A stretch of 64,000 bases of DNA, from contig JADJGZ010000001.1 in NCBI GenBank assembly GCA_016707785.1, positions 248,001-312,000 on the forward strand. The letters run 5' to 3'. This stretch comes from Bacteroidales bacterium (GTDB lineage: Bacteria > Bacteroidota > Bacteroidia > Bacteroidales > UBA4417). Below, piece after piece: positions 34,327 through 43,977 of the stretch. The position numbers and the translations under genes were made by a program. Below the pieces are notes generated by a model. It ran no database searches and had not been told where the DNA came from. It was given only the letters and a program-made list of their open reading frames with translations. How positions within the stretch are numbered: position 1 is the first letter of the stretch; each line of letters begins with the position of its first letter.

Positions 34327-36909
34327 ATGGAAGCTAAATTTTCACAAAGGGTTAAAGATGTCCTTTCATTCAGTCGGGAAGAAGCTGTCCGCCTAGGTAA
34401 TGATTATATCGGGGTGGAACATCTGATATTGGGGATTATCAGGGAAGGAGAAGGACTAGCTCTGCGGATTCTCGGATACCTTAATGTTGATGTCACTGAA
34501 CTGAAGAAAACCATAGAAACAGCCATCTCCAATCATTCAAGGAAAGAACGTGAATTGGAGAATCTCCCTCTTGTTAAGCAGGCTGAAAGAGCATTGAAGC
34601 TTACTTATCTTGAAGCAAAGTTATTCAATAGCGAACTAATTGGTACTGAACACCTCTTACTTGCCATCCTTAAAGATGAGGACAACCTTGTTACCCGGAG
34701 TCTGCGTAAGTATAATGTTACTTACGAACTTGTTAAAGAAGAGGTAAAATCATATCTAACTGGTTCTTCTGAAAATTCATTAAAAGAATTTAATGAGAGT
34801 AAGGGGCAGGAAAGTGCTGATTTTCGTGACGAATTACCAGGTGGTTCCCAGGATGAAGATCCTGATGAAGCTGGTGGTCTGGGTGGATTAAAGAAACCCG
34901 GCGACAGTAAATCAAAAACACCTGTTCTTGATAACTTTGGAAGGGATCTAACACGTGCCGCAGAGGAAAACAGACTGGATCCTATTGTTGGAAGGGAAAA
35001 AGAACTGGAGAGGATATCCCAGATCCTTAGCCGCAGAAAGAAGAATAATCCCATATTGATTGGTGAACCTGGCGTTGGTAAATCAGCAATAGCAGAAGGA
35101 TTAGCCTTAAGGATCGTTCAACGCAAAGTTTCACGTGCACTTTTCAATAAACGTGTTTTTACCCTTGACCTGGCCTCTCTTGTTGCTGGTACGAAATACC
35201 GCGGGCAATTTGAGGAAAGAATGAAAGCTGTTCTGAATGAACTGGAAAAGAACAGGGATATCATTCTTTTCATAGATGAAATCCATACCATCGTTGGTGC
35301 AGGGAATGCTTCCGGTTCACTGGATGCATCCAATATGTTCAAGCCTGCATTGGCAAGAGGCGAAATACAGTGCATTGGGGCTACAACTCTTGATGAATAC
35401 CGTCAGTATATTGAAAAAGATGGTGCTCTGGAACGCAGATTCCAGAAAGTTCTGGTTGATCCAACATCTCCGGAAGAGACTATTGAGATCCTAAACCAGA
35501 TTAAAGAAAAGTATGAAGATCATCATCTTGTAAACTATTCTTCGGAAGCTATTGAGGCTTGTGTTTCACTGACAAACCGTTATATCAGCGACCGTTTTCT
35601 TCCGGATAAGGCTATTGATGCACTTGACGAGGCTGGTGCAAGGGTACATATTTCCAATATGCATGTCCCGGTTGAGATCATCAATGTTGAAAGTCTTATA
35701 GAAGAAGCCCGTCAAAAGAAAATGAAGGCTATAAAAAGCCAGAAATTTGAAGAAGCTGCGAAATTCAGGGATACCGAGCGAAAACTACAAGCTGATCTTG
35801 AAACACAGAAAAAGCGTTGGGAAGATGAGTCTAAAATTAATCGTGAACCAGTTTCTGCTGAAAATGTGGCAGAAGTAGTGGCCATGATGACAGGTGTTCC
35901 GGTACAAAGGATTGCTCAAAATGAAAGTGACAGACTAATCAATATGGAGGATGAGCTGGCGGATTCTGTTATCGGTCAGCATGATGCAATCAAGAAGGTT
36001 GTAAAAGCCATCCGCAGAAACAGGGCTGGCTTGAAAGATCCTAATAAGCCCATCGGTACCTTCATCTTTTTAGGACCAACAGGTGTTGGGAAAACACACC
36101 TTGCCAAAGTACTTGCCAGATACTTATTTGATTCTGAAGACGCACTTGTAAGAATCGACATGAGTGAATACATGGAGAAATTTGCCGTATCCAGGCTCGT
36201 GGGTGCACCTCCGGGATATGTTGGATATGAAGAAGGTGGCCAGCTGACAGAAAAAGTACGGCGTCGCCCCTACTCTATTGTCCTTCTGGATGAAATTGAA
36301 AAAGCCCATCCTGATATATTCCATATACTTTTACAGGTTTTGGATGATGGTGTTCTTACTGATAGTCTTGGCCGCAGAGTTGACTTCAAAAATACTATTG
36401 TGATCATGACCTCGAATATTGGATCCAGGCAATTGAAAGACTTCGGTGCCGGTGTAGGATTCAGTACAAATGCCAAGCAAACCCAAAGTGCATCGCTTGC
36501 TCAGGGAGTCATTGAAAATGCATTGAAGAAAGCATTTGCCCCTGAATTCCTGAACCGTATTGATGATGTTGTAATATTTGATTCACTTGGACGTGATGAT
36601 ATACATAAGATCATTGATATTGAATTGAGAAATCTCTTCAACAGGATTCGTAAAATGGGATATCATCCTGAAATTACTGAAGCTGCAAAGGATTTCATTG
36701 TAGATAAAGGATGGGATGAACAATTTGGTGCTCGTCCATTGAAGCGGGCCATTCAAAAGTATATTGAAGATACACTGGCTGAGGAAATTATAAAAACCAA
36801 CCTTAAATTAGGGGATGGAATAAAGATTGATTTCGATACTGAGGCCAATGATATTTCTATTGCGATTGAACCATCACTCCTGCCCGAGAAGACTGAAACG
36901 TTTGAATAA
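34327..36909 (+). CDS. clpC: ATP-dependent Clp protease ATP-binding subunit ClpC
   Basis: An 860-residue AAA+ unfoldase that feeds substrates to ClpP. Two Clp_N repeats occupy residues 1-145. After an acidic linker, AAA domain 1 has Walker A GEPGVGKS at about 246-253 and DEIHTIVGAG. The middle region includes a UVR-like coiled coil (KSQKFEEAAKFRDTE), diagnostic of ClpC over ClpA and ClpB. AAA domain 2 has GPTGVGKT and LLDEIEKAH. ClpS encoded at 18.7 kb is a likely adaptor. A bidirectional terminator follows. Confidence 0.96.
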   Translation: MEAKFSQRVKDVLSFSREEAVRLGNDYIGVEHLILGIIREGEGLALRILGYLNVDVTELKKTIETAISNHSRKERELENLPLVKQAERALKLTYLEAKLFNSELIGTEHLLLAILKDEDNLVTRSLRKYNVTYELVKEEVKSYLTGSSENSLKEFNESKGQESADFRDELPGGSQDEDPDEAGGLGGLKKPGDSKSKTPVLDNFGRDLTRAAEENRLDPIVGREKELERISQILSRRKKNNPILIGEPGVGKSAIAEGLALRIVQRKVSRALFNKRVFTLDLASLVAGTKYRGQFEERMKAVLNELEKNRDIILFIDEIHTIVGAGNASGSLDASNMFKPALARGEIQCIGATTLDEYRQYIEKDGALERRFQKVLVDPTSPEETIEILNQIKEKYEDHHLVNYSSEAIEACVSLTNRYISDRFLPDKAIDALDEAGARVHISNMHVPVEIINVESLIEEARQKKMKAIKSQKFEEAAKFRDTERKLQADLETQKKRWEDESKINREPVSAENVAEVVAMMTGVPVQRIAQNESDRLINMEDELADSVIGQHDAIKKVVKAIRRNRAGLKDPNKPIGTFIFLGPTGVGKTHLAKVLARYLFDSEDALVRIDMSEYMEKFAVSRLVGAPPGYVGYEEGGQLTEKVRRRPYSIVLLDEIEKAHPDIFHILLQVLDDGVLTDSLGRRVDFKNTIVIMTSNIGSRQLKDFGAGVGFSTNAKQTQSASLAQGVIENALKKAFAPEFLNRIDDVVIFDSLGRDDIHKIIDIELRNLFNRIRKMGYHPEITEAAKDFIVDKGWDEQFGARPLKRAIQKYIEDTLAEEIIKTNLKLGDGIKIDFDTEANDISIAIEPSLLPEKTETFE

Positions 36910-36930
36910 TAAGATTCAACAGATTGATAA

Positions 36931-36965
36931 AAAAAATGCCGGTCATATGAACCGGCATTTTTTTT
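36931..36965. terminator. bidirectional terminator between clpC and the acyl-CoA dehydrogenase gene
   Basis: Stem ATGCCGGT (36936-36943) with ACCGGCAT (36951-36958), seven-base loop, flanked by A residues on the left and T residues on the right, so it can stop transcripts from both converging genes. Confidence 0.9.
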
Positions 36966-36977
36966 AAGATTATCGTA

Positions 36978-38684
36978 TCAGATCATTTTAAAATCTCCAA
37001 GATCCTTGGGATGCGAATTATTGATGTAGCTAACGCTGGCAATATTTTCGGCTCTTCCTTTCCTGATAAAAATGTCTGCGCTGATTTTATAGGATGCTTC
37101 ACGGTTGGTATCTTGCAGAAGCATATGTCCAATTAAAATATTTCCGGCCATTTCAACAAGTCGGCGGGCATGATAATCAATATATTCATTATCAGTGAAC
37201 TCAGTAACTTTCTCTACCGTTTTAGCATATTGATCCGTCATTTTTTCCAACAACGACTTGAGGTATTCATGTTCAGGTTTTACAACTTTGTCATGATATT
37301 CCTTCATCAGCTTCAGGTAGGAACCATTTGTGACACCGCGTATTGCAGCAACTACCTGCAGCTGAGAAGTGCCTTCATAGATGGTGGTAATACGTGCATC
37401 CCTGAAAATGCGTTCTACAGGGAAATCCTTCATATATCCTGTTCCGCCATGAATCTGAAGCGCATCATAGGCAATCTGATTACAATATTCACTGGCAACA
37501 AGTTTAAGCAGAGGAGTTAATACATCAGCATTTTTCTGATAATACTTCATTTCATCCCTTTCCTGGGCTTCCAGTTTCCGGTCATGCTGAATAAAGGAAT
37601 AGGCTTTATACATATCTACATAACGCGCTGTTTCATACAATAAAGTCCTGATTCCATCTATTTTTACCCGCATAACAGTCAACATTTCATAAACTGCCGG
37701 ATATTGAATAATGGCTTTCCCGAATTGTTCACGTTCATGGGCATATTTTACAGCTTCCCGATAAGCAGCTTCAGCAATACCAACTGATTGAGCCCCAACA
37801 CCCAGGCGGGCTGAATTCATCAGTGACATCACATACTTTATCAGTCCGAGTTTGGTTTCACCTATCAGTTTTGCAGGGGCATTTTTAAAGACAAGTTCAC
37901 AGGTAGGTGACCCTTTGATACCCAGTTTATTTTCTATTCTTCTAACAGAGACAGCTTTATGGGCCCTGTCGTAAACATACAATGAAAGACCACGTGCATC
38001 TGATGTTCCTTCTTCTGAGCGCGCTAATACCAGAGAAATATCAGCATCACCGTTTGTAATAAACCTTTTTACTCCATTCAGATACCATGTATCCTTTTGA
38101 ATATCATAGGTAGCTTTCAGTTGGACAGCCTGTAAGTCACTTCCTGCATCTGGTTCGGTAAGATCCATAGCGGCAGTAGCTCCTTTATTAAAACGAGGAA
38201 GGTATTCATTCTTAATTTCATCAGAAGCAAATTCATGAATAGTTTCAGCGCAATCCTGTAAACCCCAGATATTTGCAAACCCTGCATCAGCCCTGGAAAC
38301 CAATTCTGCTGCCATAACATAAGGCACCATTGGAAAATTCAGTCCGCCATATTCCCTGGGTAAGGACATTCCAATCAGGCCCGCTTTTGTGAGTACATCG
38401 TGATGTTCCTGGGTCCTTTTGGCATATTGCACTTCATTGTTTATCAATTGTGGACCGTCATGATCAACAGATTCAGCATTCGGACCAATTACTTCTCCAC
38501 AGATCTCCCCGACAATTTCCAGCACCTTATGATAACTGTCCACTGCATCTTCAAAGTCCATAGGAGCATAATCAAAGGCTTCGTGATCCCTGTAATTGTT
38601 TTCCTTGAGCCTGACAATTTTTTCCATTAAAGGATGCTGCAACTGGAAGTTTAGGTGGGGATTATCAGTATAGAAATTTTCCAT
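36978..38684 (-). CDS. acyl-CoA dehydrogenase
   Basis: A 568-residue flavoprotein that oxidises acyl-CoA to enoyl-CoA and passes electrons to ETF. The family blocks are MDLTEPDAGSDL (FAD/substrate loop), the YLNGVKRFITNGDAD segment, GGTGYMKDFPVERIFRDARI and TTIYEGTSQLQ, the last containing the region of the catalytic Glu. It is longer than the usual 380-residue enzyme, with an extra helical C-terminal domain as in larger subfamilies. It lies directly downstream of etfBA, so the three genes form a beta-oxidation electron-transfer unit. Chain-length specificity is unknown. Confidence 0.94.
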   Translation of the reverse strand: MENFYTDNPHLNFQLQHPLMEKIVRLKENNYRDHEAFDYAPMDFEDAVDSYHKVLEIVGEICGEVIGPNAESVDHDGPQLINNEVQYAKRTQEHHDVLTKAGLIGMSLPREYGGLNFPMVPYVMAAELVSRADAGFANIWGLQDCAETIHEFASDEIKNEYLPRFNKGATAAMDLTEPDAGSDLQAVQLKATYDIQKDTWYLNGVKRFITNGDADISLVLARSEEGTSDARGLSLYVYDRAHKAVSVRRIENKLGIKGSPTCELVFKNAPAKLIGETKLGLIKYVMSLMNSARLGVGAQSVGIAEAAYREAVKYAHEREQFGKAIIQYPAVYEMLTVMRVKIDGIRTLLYETARYVDMYKAYSFIQHDRKLEAQERDEMKYYQKNADVLTPLLKLVASEYCNQIAYDALQIHGGTGYMKDFPVERIFRDARITTIYEGTSQLQVVAAIRGVTNGSYLKLMKEYHDKVVKPEHEYLKSLLEKMTDQYAKTVEKVTEFTDNEYIDYHARRLVEMAGNILIGHMLLQDTNREASYKISADIFIRKGRAENIASVSYINNSHPKDLGDFKMI

Positions 38685-38736
38685 TTTAAATTCAGGTTAT
38701 GGTTTAAATAAAGCTTTCTTGATTCAAGATTTTCAA

Positions 38737-39759
38737 TTACTTGGAATTTTTCTTATAGTATTTGATCATCTTAGGAATCACCTCAGTAACACTGCCAATA
38801 ATTGTATAATCTGCAATGAAATTAATAGGTGCATTAGGATCAGTGTTAATAGAAATAATCTGGGCAGATTGATCCATCCCTGCACGATGTTGAACAGCGC
38901 CCGAAATTCCGCATGCGATATATAGCTTTGGCCTGACGGTTACACCAGTTTGTCCGATTTGCCTTTCATGGTCCTCAAAACCTGCATCTACAGCAGCTCG
39001 TGTTGCACCAACATCTGCACCTAAAACTTCTGCCAGTTCATAAAGCAGTTTGAAATTTTCTTTTGAACCAACACCATATCCACCGGAGATAATGATGCCT
39101 GCATTCTTAATATTCACTTTACTTTTTTCAATATGTCTTTCGATTATTTCTACAACAAAGTCTTCATCAGAAAGTAAAGACTTGGCATCTAATGGTTTAA
39201 CTATACCTTTATAATCAGTGCCAACAATTTCCTTTTTCATGACACCTTCGCGGACAGTAGCCATCTGAGGCCGGGTATCGGGGTTGATGATTGTAGCAAT
39301 GATGTTGCCACCAAATGCCGGGCGAATCTGGTAAAGAAGATTTTTATAAAGTTTCTGCGTTTTGTTTTCAGTGTGATCTCCTATTTCCAGGCTAGTGCAG
39401 TCGGCGGTTAATCCGCATTTCAAAGCAGAAGCAATCCTGGGTGCAAGGTCACGCCCAATGCTGGTAGCACCAAACAGTACAATTTCAGGTTTCTCCTTTG
39501 TAAAAAGATCGATAAGCAGTTTCGAATGAGGCAAGGTCAGGTATGGGAAGAGCCTTTTATCCTCTGCCAGATGGATTACATCCACACCAAAAGGAAATAA
39601 TGTTGATTCCAGATTCTGGACTTTATTACCCAGTACAACGGCTTCAAGCTTTACCTTCAGTTCATTAGCTAATTTACGTCCTTTTGAAAGTAATTCAAGG
39701 CTGACATCGGAGATTGACTTTTCTTCCGAAACTTCACAATACACAAATATATTATTCAC
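38737..39759 (-). CDS. etfA: electron transfer flavoprotein subunit alpha
   Basis: The FAD-binding subunit of ETF, which accepts electrons from acyl-CoA dehydrogenases. The 340-residue protein has the N-terminal Rossmann-like domain and the C-terminal FAD domain, with SGGYGVGS, VGATRAAVDAGF, GQTGVTVRPKLYIACGISGAVQHRAGM and INTDPNAPI. It is followed 52 bases later by the acyl-CoA dehydrogenase gene and preceded by etfB. Confidence 0.96.
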   Translation of the reverse strand: MNNIFVYCEVSEEKSISDVSLELLSKGRKLANELKVKLEAVVLGNKVQNLESTLFPFGVDVIHLAEDKRLFPYLTLPHSKLLIDLFTKEKPEIVLFGATSIGRDLAPRIASALKCGLTADCTSLEIGDHTENKTQKLYKNLLYQIRPAFGGNIIATIINPDTRPQMATVREGVMKKEIVGTDYKGIVKPLDAKSLLSDEDFVVEIIERHIEKSKVNIKNAGIIISGGYGVGSKENFKLLYELAEVLGADVGATRAAVDAGFEDHERQIGQTGVTVRPKLYIACGISGAVQHRAGMDQSAQIISINTDPNAPINFIADYTIIGSVTEVIPKMIKYYKKNSK

Positions 39760-39793
39760 TTGTAGGTCTTTATTCAGTTTATAATTTGTTGAA

Positions 39794-40666
39794 TTACCCT
39801 ATGACGTGGCTTTGAATCAATTCAAGCATTAGCCCTTCCATATCTTTATCATCGGCAGTCAATTTCTTACTTTCCTTATGAGCCAGAATCACATTTTCAA
39901 TTTTCTTCACCTTAGTTGGCGAACCCGATAACCCAAGATTCTCCACATCAGCATCCAGGTCAGCAACGGTCCATTCATCGATCTGAAGATAAGGCCTGTG
40001 GGAGTATAAATCAGTATAATCCTTAGTTTCTTCCTGGAGTTCAGTTACAGTGCGGGCATGTTTATATTTCATAACAAGTTTTGCCAGGCGGGGCCTGCAT
40101 GATGGAGCCGAGCCATGCACAGTAATAGCAACCGGTAAACTGGATTTCACCACTTCTACGCCCATTTCAAGTCGTCTCTTGATAAAAGCACTAAGTCCAT
40201 CGATATTCTGAATATCCTCTGCATAGGTGACCTGCGGAATATGCAATTTCTCTGCTGTTTGAGGCCCGACTTGTGCGGTATCTCCATCAATAGCCTGTCT
40301 GCCAGAAATCACGAAATGGAAAGGAGCTAATTTCTTAACGGCCAATGAAATGGCATAAGAAGTAGCTAAGGTATCACTACCGGCAAATTTCCTGTCAGTA
40401 ATCAGATATCCCTTATCTGCACCCCGGTATAGCGCTTCCCTGATAATTTCGGCAGCACGAAAGGGTCCCATGGTAAGTACGATAACTTCTGAATCAGGAA
40501 ACCTGTCCTTAATTCTAAGTGCTTGTTCCAAAGCGTTCAAATCTTCCGGATTGAAAATTGCAGGTAAGGCTGCACGATTAACCGTTCCATCGGCCTTCAT
40601 GGCATCTTTCCCGACATTACGCGTATCGGGTACCTGCTTTGCTAAGACTACGATTCTATACTTCAT
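39794..40666 (-). CDS. etfB: electron transfer flavoprotein subunit beta
   Basis: The 290-residue ETF beta subunit. Visible features are the VLAKQVPDTRN start, the INPEDLNALE-type segment (here FNPEDLNALEQALR), the ADKGYLITD block and the signature GRQAIDGDTAQVGPQTAE. Some C-terminal length exceeds the classical 255 residues. It is the first gene of the etfB-etfA-acyl-CoA dehydrogenase unit. I found no exact TAnnTTTG box immediately upstream. Confidence 0.96.
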   Translation of the reverse strand: MKYRIVVLAKQVPDTRNVGKDAMKADGTVNRAALPAIFNPEDLNALEQALRIKDRFPDSEVIVLTMGPFRAAEIIREALYRGADKGYLITDRKFAGSDTLATSYAISLAVKKLAPFHFVISGRQAIDGDTAQVGPQTAEKLHIPQVTYAEDIQNIDGLSAFIKRRLEMGVEVVKSSLPVAITVHGSAPSCRPRLAKLVMKYKHARTVTELQEETKDYTDLYSHRPYLQIDEWTVADLDADVENLGLSGSPTKVKKIENVILAHKESKKLTADDKDMEGLMLELIQSHVIG

Positions 40667-40829
40667 GTTTTGGCATTAATTTCAAAATTCTTATCTCTAA
40701 AATATATACTTATTAAAATAGGTATATATCAGATAGGCTGCTGCAAAAATAGAAAAAGGAAGTTAATAATAAAACTAAAGGTAATGTGGATTCCACAGTA
40801 TATGAATAATCAGGGTCAGTTAATAGTTT

Positions 40830-40837
40830 TATCTTTG
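40830..40837 (+). promoter_or_regulatory. -7 promoter box of the TonB-domain gene
   Basis: TATCTTTG matches TAnnTTTG exactly, 53 bases before the ATG at 40891. Confidence 0.4.
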
Positions 40838-40890
40838 TGGTGATAAGCATGGTTATCTATGCAAAAACCTATCCTGATGCATGAAGTACG

Positions 40891-41343
40891 ATGAAGAACA
40901 GAAGCGATAAAGGCCATAAAGAGAAAAAATTCCTTGAAATCCCATCATACCCCGGGGGGAAGCAAGCTTTCATTAAGTTTATTGAAGAGCAGCTGATTTA
41001 TCCTGAGGAAGCTTTGCAAAATCTTATTGAAGGCACAGTATACCTGGAATACACAGTTGATAACATTGGAACGGTTGGTGATGTGATTATCACTCATGGT
41101 GTTGGATTTGGCTGTGATGAAGAAGCTTTGCGACTTGTTAGCCTTTTACGTTATGACCCAAAGAGAAACAGGGGAATACGGATGAAAACCAAGATGAAAA
41201 CCCGAATTCGCTTTGACTTACCAGCGCATCTTAAGCCTCAGCCAACAATAAATATTACCTACACCAGTCCGGTGACTGAAAATAAAATTCCCCCGGTTGT
41301 AAATCCGGGGGAAGGATATGGCTATACTATTAATTTAGAGTAA
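40891..41343 (+). CDS. TonB C-terminal domain protein lacking a membrane anchor
   Basis: A 150-residue protein made almost entirely of a TonB C-terminal domain: FPGG-like start (SYPGGKQAFIKFIEEQLIYPEEA), a GTVYLEYTVDNIGTVGDVIITHGVG strand pair, the conserved CDEEALRLV helix and a closing strand. Complete TonB proteins have an N-terminal membrane helix and a proline-rich spacer; neither is present, and no signal peptide is seen. It may act as a detached interaction module, or the start may be misread. Its 3' end also encodes a hairpin that terminates the convergent fabI transcript. Confidence 0.82.
   Translation: MKNRSDKGHKEKKFLEIPSYPGGKQAFIKFIEEQLIYPEEALQNLIEGTVYLEYTVDNIGTVGDVIITHGVGFGCDEEALRLVSLLRYDPKRNRGIRMKTKMKTRIRFDLPAHLKPQPTINITYTSPVTENKIPPVVNPGEGYGYTINLE
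41278..41313 (-). terminator. fabI-operon terminator embedded in the TonB-domain gene
   Basis: Perfect 9-bp arms TTCCCCCGG (41288-41296) and CCGGGGGAA (41305-41313) with an eight-base loop. On the minus strand the hairpin is followed by TTTTATTTT, so it suits leftward transcripts from fabI. On the plus strand no T run follows and the sequence is coding. Confidence 0.7.
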
Positions 41344-41352
41344 GATTAAAAT

Positions 41353-41374
41353 GATTCTGATATCATTCAGAATC
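41353..41374 (-). terminator. hairpin containing the fabI stop codon
   Basis: GATTCTGA (41353-41360) pairs with TCAGAATC (41367-41374) around a six-base loop. On the minus strand it is followed by ATTTTAATCTT, so it may act as a first, weaker terminator in tandem with the one at 41278-41313. Confidence 0.5.
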
Positions 41375-42226
41375 TTCATTATGTGGATTGGAGTGACAAT
41401 CCTTACATTCAAGACTTTTATTATACATATTCATAGCACGGTAACTCATCCCCATACTTGAGAACCCACCATCATTGAAAAGGTTCTGCATAGTCACTTT
41501 TTTGGTTAGATCGCTGAATAATGTGATACAATAATCAGCACATTCTTCTGCCGTTGCATTCCCAAGCGGTGACATCCTTTCAGTGAAGTCCATCAATCCG
41601 TCAATTCCTTTGACGCCGCTACCGGCAGTGGTTAGTGTTGGTGATTGAGAGATGGTATTAATCCTGATCTTTTTCTCCCGTCCATAGATGTAGCCAAAAC
41701 TGCGTGCAATGCTTTCCAGGGCGGCTTTAGCATCGGCCATATCATTGTACTCAAAAAGCGTCCGTTGGGCAGCAATATAGGAAAGGGCAACTATTGATCC
41801 CCATTCATTAACGGCATCCAGCTTTTTAGCGGCCTGGATGACTTTATGAAATGAGATCGCGGAAATATCCATGGTTTTGAGGTAATACTCGTAATTCAGG
41901 TCATCATAAGGAATTTTTTTCCGCACATTAGGTGACATCCCTATAGAATGAAGGATAAAGTCAATTTTACCGCCAAAGTGTTCAAGTGTGGTTTTGAACA
42001 ATGCTTCAAGGTCTTTAACACTGGTAGCATCAGCAGGAACCACGATTGTGTTGCATTTCTCAGCCAGTTTATCAGTGTCTCCCATTCTTAAGGCCATCGG
42101 CGTATTGGTGAGAACGAATTCAGCACCTTCTTCATATGCCCTTTCAGCTGTCTTCCAAGCTATTGACCTTTCATTCAGTGCCCCAAAAATGATACCTTTT
42201 TTCCCTTTTAGTAAGTTATATGACAT
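41363..42226 (-). CDS. fabI: enoyl-ACP reductase FabI
   Basis: NADH-dependent last step of fatty-acid chain elongation. From the ATG at 42226 the product is 287 residues and starts MSYNLLKGKKGIIFGALNERSIAW, the FabI nucleotide-binding opening. The catalytic arrangement Tyr-x6-Lys is seen in YNDMADAK. A longer frame to 42274 would overlap recN and lacks family support. The C-terminus is extended by about 20 residues with a Cys-x2-Cys pair (LECKDCHSN). It is the last gene of the bamD-fabI run. Confidence 0.95.
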   Translation of the reverse strand: MSYNLLKGKKGIIFGALNERSIAWKTAERAYEEGAEFVLTNTPMALRMGDTDKLAEKCNTIVVPADATSVKDLEALFKTTLEHFGGKIDFILHSIGMSPNVRKKIPYDDLNYEYYLKTMDISAISFHKVIQAAKKLDAVNEWGSIVALSYIAAQRTLFEYNDMADAKAALESIARSFGYIYGREKKIRINTISQSPTLTTAGSGVKGIDGLMDFTERMSPLGNATAEECADYCITLFSDLTKKVTMQNLFNDGGFSSMGMSYRAMNMYNKSLECKDCHSNPHNEDSE

Positions 42227-42270
42227 AGTATTTAGTTTTCGATTAATATTTTTTTTTAAGCCGGCTATAT

Positions 42271-43926
42271 TCAATTTATCATTAATTCCTTTGCTGCTGC
42301 CCTGGCAGTATCAGTAATTGTTTCATCACTCAGCATCCTGGCAATCTCATTAACCCTTTCTTCGTCTGAAAGCTTTCTAAGATTTGAGATAGTATTCACT
42401 TCACCATGCTCCTTGTAGGCAAGAAGGTGATGATGAGCTTTACCAGCAATCTGAGGAAGGTGTGTGATAGCGACAACCTGCATGTTTGCAGACATCTTTC
42501 TCATGATATTTCCAATTTTACCTGCAATTTCCCCGGACACACCGGAGTCAATTTCATCAAACAGGATTGTAGGAAGCAGGCTTCTTTTAACAACCAATGA
42601 TTTAATGGCAAGCATCAACCTTGACAGTTCTCCACCCGAAGCCACTTTCTGTACTTCTTTAAGTTCACTGCCTTTATTGGCTGCAAACATAAAACTCACT
42701 TTATCCTTACCAGTTGCCGTATAATGATCAATTACTTTATTGTCGATGTGAAACTTAGCTGCAGGCATTCCCAATTCATTCAACAGCACCTCCATTTCAG
42801 TAACAATACCAGGAAAAACCTTCAGGCGTTTCTCGTGTAATACCTGTGAAACTTCGGCAAGATCTTTTTCCAGACTTTTCAATTCCGCGGTGAGTTTTTC
42901 TATTCGGTCGCCTATTGATTCAATTTCACTAATTCCTGAAGCATACTGTTCCCGCAATTTAATCAATTCTTCGATCTCTTTCACCTTATGCTTTTGCATC
43001 AGGTTATAAATGAGGTCGAGGCGTTGAGTGATAAACATGATTCTATCCGGATCATGTTGAATATGTTCAGATAAGTTCCTGAGTTCAGATGTTAATTCCT
43101 TGAGTTCAATCAGGCAGCCGGAAATTCGTTCATTGATAGATTCAAGTTTCCCGGTATACCTTGAAGCCTGTTCAATGGTCTGACGAGCTTCAGAGAGCCT
43201 TGAAAGGATGCTGTTATCCTCATTATCCAGAAGATTAAGGGATGAGAATAATCTTACTTTTATTTCTTCTGAATGATTCAATAATTCAAGTTCGGTTTCA
43301 AATTCCTCTGCTTCTCCAGGAATCAATTCAGCTTTAGTCAGCTCTTCCAGTTGAAATTCAAAATACTCCCTGTCGGCATTGGATTTTTTTTCTTGCTCAA
43401 TGTATGCTGCAAGTTGTTTCTGCACAACCAAATACTGTTTATACAGAATTTCATACCTCTTAAGTTCAGAAGAAATCCCTGCGTAGGAATCAATCATGGC
43501 TAATTGAAACGCTGCTCCATTGAGATCCAGTGTTTGATTCTGGGAGTGTATATCCAACAGCTTCTCCCCTATCTCCTTCATCACAGTAAGATTTACAGGC
43601 GTATCATTGATAAATGCCCTGGATTTTCCCAATGGATTTATTTCCCTGCGGAAGATGGAAACGGATTCATAGTCCAGATCTGATGCTTCAAAAGTATCTT
43701 CCAGGCCATACCCGTCCAAAGTGAAAGTCCCTTCAACGATGCACTTTTTACTTTTATCCATTAAAACCTGAGAGTCTGCTCTTAACCCAAGAATCAACCC
43801 CAATGCACCAACCAGGATTGATTTACCAGCTCCCGTTTCACCCGAGATGCATGTAAATCCTCCAGACAATTCAAGCTCAAGGTTCTGGATGAGAATGAAA
43901 TTCTCAACCGTGAGGTTAAGGAGCAT
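42271..43926 (-). CDS. recN: DNA repair protein RecN
   Basis: SMC-like ATPase acting early in double-strand break repair. The 551-residue protein has Walker A GETGAGKS at about 29-36 after an N-terminal LTVENFILI strand, long coiled-coil arms in the middle, a VASGGELSRLMLAIK ABC signature, Walker B TILFDEIDSGVSG and the ITHLPQIA switch. It lies 51 bases after porD and precedes fabI in the same run. Confidence 0.96.
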   Translation of the reverse strand: MLLNLTVENFILIQNLELELSGGFTCISGETGAGKSILVGALGLILGLRADSQVLMDKSKKCIVEGTFTLDGYGLEDTFEASDLDYESVSIFRREINPLGKSRAFINDTPVNLTVMKEIGEKLLDIHSQNQTLDLNGAAFQLAMIDSYAGISSELKRYEILYKQYLVVQKQLAAYIEQEKKSNADREYFEFQLEELTKAELIPGEAEEFETELELLNHSEEIKVRLFSSLNLLDNEDNSILSRLSEARQTIEQASRYTGKLESINERISGCLIELKELTSELRNLSEHIQHDPDRIMFITQRLDLIYNLMQKHKVKEIEELIKLREQYASGISEIESIGDRIEKLTAELKSLEKDLAEVSQVLHEKRLKVFPGIVTEMEVLLNELGMPAAKFHIDNKVIDHYTATGKDKVSFMFAANKGSELKEVQKVASGGELSRLMLAIKSLVVKRSLLPTILFDEIDSGVSGEIAGKIGNIMRKMSANMQVVAITHLPQIAGKAHHHLLAYKEHGEVNTISNLRKLSDEERVNEIARMLSDETITDTARAAAKELMIN

Positions 43927-43977
43927 ACTGTTTACTTGTGAGGTAAGGCAAATATAGGAAAAAAAGAGGAAACAGCG

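Noticed and set aside
41288..41313. GC-rich hairpin as terminator of the plus-strand TonB-domain gene
   Set aside because: On the plus strand it precedes the stop codon and has no T tract; it fits the minus-strand fabI transcript.
42227..42274. N-terminal extension of FabI in the longest frame
   Set aside because: The extension overlaps recN and the family N-terminus begins at the ATG at 42226.
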